From NCBI GenBank assembly GCA_019246575.1, contig JAFAQG010000658.1, positions 1 to 7,208 of the forward strand: a stretch of 7,208 nucleotides of DNA, written 5' to 3'. Below, piece by piece: positions 5,854 through 7,208 of this stretch. This DNA comes from Acidobacteriaceae bacterium (GTDB taxonomy: Bacteria > Acidobacteriota > Terriglobia > Bryobacterales > Bryobacteraceae). The stretch's first letter is position 1. Every line of letters begins with the position of its first letter. The notes below the pieces were generated by a model. The model was not told the origin of the DNA and did not search any database. It saw nothing but the letters and a program-made list of their open reading frames with translations. The position numbers were made by a program, and so were the translations under genes.

Positions 5854-7187
5854 TCCACCCCAGGCTTGCTCTTCGCAAACTCGCCATCGGCGAACACACG
5901 CGTTCCACGCACGAATGTCATTTTTACTTCGCCCCGAAGCCGCTCCCCGACATAGGGCGACATCGCATGTCGAAAGTGCAGACGGTCGGGGGTGACGCTG
6001 TATTCCGCGTCGGCATCGAAGACAGCGAAATCGGCATCGAAGCCGGGTGCGATCCGTCCCTTGCGCGTTTCGAAACCGGCAAGCTCGGCAGGTTTTTCGC
6101 TCATCCATCGAACAAGATCGGCGATCTCGAAGCCGCGCCGGCGTGCTGCTGTCCACAGCACCTGGAAAGCAAGCGAGAGCGAAGCGATGCCGCCCCATGC
6201 TTCGAAAAAATCGCCCGATTCGAAGCGCTTCAGATCCGGCGTGCTCGGCGAATGATCCGTTGCCACCAGATCTATGAGCCCGCGCCGAAGCGCATCCCAC
6301 AGCCGCTCCCGATTTGCCGCCTCTCGAATCGGCGGCGCGCATTTGAATTGCGTCTGTCCCTCACCGATATCTTCCGGCGAGAAGTATAGATAATGGGGAC
6401 ACGTTTCGACCGTGATCGGCAGGCCTTCGGCTTGCGCAATTTGTACTGACGGAAGCGCGTCAGCCGCGGATAAATGCACGATGTGAACACGGCATCGATA
6501 TCTGCCGCAGAGATTAATCAGTAACCTAATGGCTTGAACTTCTGCGTCGGCCGGGCGCGATCGCAGCCAGGTCTCGTACTGCCGCGGATCGTTCTGCTGT
6601 ACCGCCTGTTGCGCGTGAACGAGCGGACCCGGAAGCTCCGCATGCGCAAGCAAAGGCAATCCTGTTTCCGCAACGAGCGGCATTGCGCGCGCAAGGTCCG
6701 CTTCCGTGATCATTGGAAACTCCGCCACTCCCGAGTCCACAAGAAAGCATTTATACCCGCGCACGCCGGCCCGCGCCAGCGGAATCAATTGATCTTCGTT
6801 GCCTGGAACTACGCCGCCCCAGAACGCATAATCGACCAAGCACTGTCCCTTTGCCGCCACACGTTTCTCTTCGAGCGCTCGAGCGGAGGTCGTCGCCGGA
6901 ATCGAATTGAGCGGCATATCGACAATCGACGTGCATCCTCCAGCCGCGGCCGCCCGCGTAGCCGTGCAAAAGCCTTCCCATTCCGTGCGGCCCGGGTCGT
7001 TGACATGTACGTGCGTGTCGATCAACCCCGGCAAGACGTAGAGATCGCCTGCGTCGATCAACTCTGCATCGCGTGGTGCGGCGGAGAAGTCTTCGACCGA
7101 GAGAATTTTCCCGGCTTCGAAAACGATCGATGCAGCGCGCATCGCGCCGTTCACAAAGACACGTCTCGATCTGAGGACCTGTTTCAC
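5841..7187 (-). CDS. allB: Allantoinase
   Basis: This 448-residue member of the cyclic amidohydrolase (dihydroorotase/hydantoinase) family hydrolyses the ring of allantoin to allantoate in the cytosol. The binuclear metal site is complete: H59 and H61 (G-L-I-D-T-H-V-H-V-N-D-P-G), K146 (R-G-Y-K-C-F, the Lys that is carboxylated), H182 (LLAHAE), H238 (HIVHLSA) and D311 (V-A-T-D-H-S-P). The first three fall at the same numbers as in E. coli AllB. The motif E-T-C-P-H-Y-L at 261-267 and the C-terminal beta-sandwich (K-G-R-I-A-P-G-F-D-A-D-F-A-V-F, 376-390) are also typical. The start is GTG 7185-7187, overlapping an upstream TGA as GTGA, with no obvious Shine-Dalgarno. The frame stays open for the 21 bases to the window edge, so an earlier start is not formally excluded. 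A later Met at 16 would remove the first strand. It is the first complete gene of the operon in the window, and its product follows directly from the OHCU decarboxylase product. Confidence 0.95.
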   Translation of the reverse strand: MKQVLRSRRVFVNGAMRAASIVFEAGKILSVEDFSAAPRDAELIDAGDLYVLPGLIDTHVHVNDPGRTEWEGFCTATRAAAAGGCTSIVDMPLNSIPATTSARALEEKRVAAKGQCLVDYAFWGGVVPGNEDQLIPLARAGVRGYKCFLVDSGVAEFPMITEADLARAMPLVAETGLPLLAHAELPGPLVHAQQAVQQNDPRQYETWLRSRPADAEVQAIRLLINLCGRYRCRVHIVHLSAADALPSVQIAQAEGLPITVETCPHYLYFSPEDIGEGQTQFKCAPPIREAANRERLWDALRRGLIDLVATDHSPSTPDLKRFESGDFFEAWGGIASLSLAFQVLWTAARRRGFEIADLVRWMSEKPAELAGFETRKGRIAPGFDADFAVFDADAEYSVTPDRLHFRHAMSPYVGERLRGEVKMTFVRGTRVFADGEFAKSKPGVECRA

Positions 7188-7208
7188 GCGGCCAGTCGCG
7201 CCAGAGCG
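7184..7208 (-). CDS. 3' end of an unseen upstream gene (inferred)
   Basis: Read on the minus strand from the window edge, one frame gives the residues A-L-A-R-L-A-A and then TGA at 7184-7186, which overlaps the allantoinase GTG as GTGA. The same 4-nt overlap joins most genes of this operon, so this is probably the tail of one more co-transcribed gene. Seven residues cannot identify it. An allantoate-processing enzyme of the M20 amidase family would fit the pathway, but that is a guess from context. Confidence 0.4.

Noticed and set aside
5772..6389. A 205-codon plus-strand frame opposite allantoinase, crossing the allantoinase-xdh junction
   Set aside because: No domain is seen. The minus-strand allantoinase has all its metal ligands in this stretch, so this is a shadow frame.
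1..7208. tRNA or rRNA genes, CRISPR arrays, insertion sequences, phage or defence genes
   Set aside because: Almost all of the window is accounted for by the receptor tail and the purine operon. No array of repeats, transposase or RNA-gene pattern was seen in the short remaining spacers.

Overview
The window carries most of a bacterial purine-breakdown operon on the minus strand, plus the 3' end of an outer-membrane receptor gene on the plus strand. The receptor tail (2-529) resembles the large TonB-dependent/Oar-like barrels that are abundant in Acidobacteriota. Together with the moderately high GC content and the presence of soluble purine-catabolic enzymes, it suggests a soil-type Gram-negative bacterium, possibly an acidobacterium. 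That assignment is an inference; no rRNA or other phylogenetic marker is present.

Layout, in transcription order of the minus-strand operon (right to left): the last codons of an upstream gene (7184-7208), allantoinase (5841-7187), xanthine dehydrogenase molybdopterin subunit (3544-5817), its [2Fe-2S] subunit (3074-3547), its FAD subunit (2220-3077), OHCU decarboxylase (1738-2223), 5-hydroxyisourate hydrolase (1424-1741) and cofactor-free urate oxidase (593-1420). Five of the seven junctions are 4-nt stop/start overlaps (ATGA or GTGA). One has a 3-nt gap, and one (allantoinase to xanthine dehydrogenase) has a 23-nt gap with a perfect 7-bp hairpin over the stop codon. A 63-bp GC-rich spacer (530-592) separates the convergent operon and receptor gene.

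The enzymes form a continuous pathway. Xanthine dehydrogenase oxidises hypoxanthine/xanthine to urate. Urate oxidase gives 5-hydroxyisourate, HIU hydrolase gives OHCU, OHCU decarboxylase gives (S)-allantoin, and allantoinase opens this to allantoate. Catalytic or metal/cofactor-binding residues that I can place are present in every enzyme, and no frameshift or truncation is seen. Allantoate-processing enzymes, a xanthine dehydrogenase maturation factor (XdhC/PucA type), a permease, a regulator and the operon promoter are not in the window and may lie upstream.

I see no unprecedented system. The points that deserve a second look are the tight translational coupling, the hairpin at the one gapped junction, the start correction for the FAD subunit and the tail of the unseen upstream gene.
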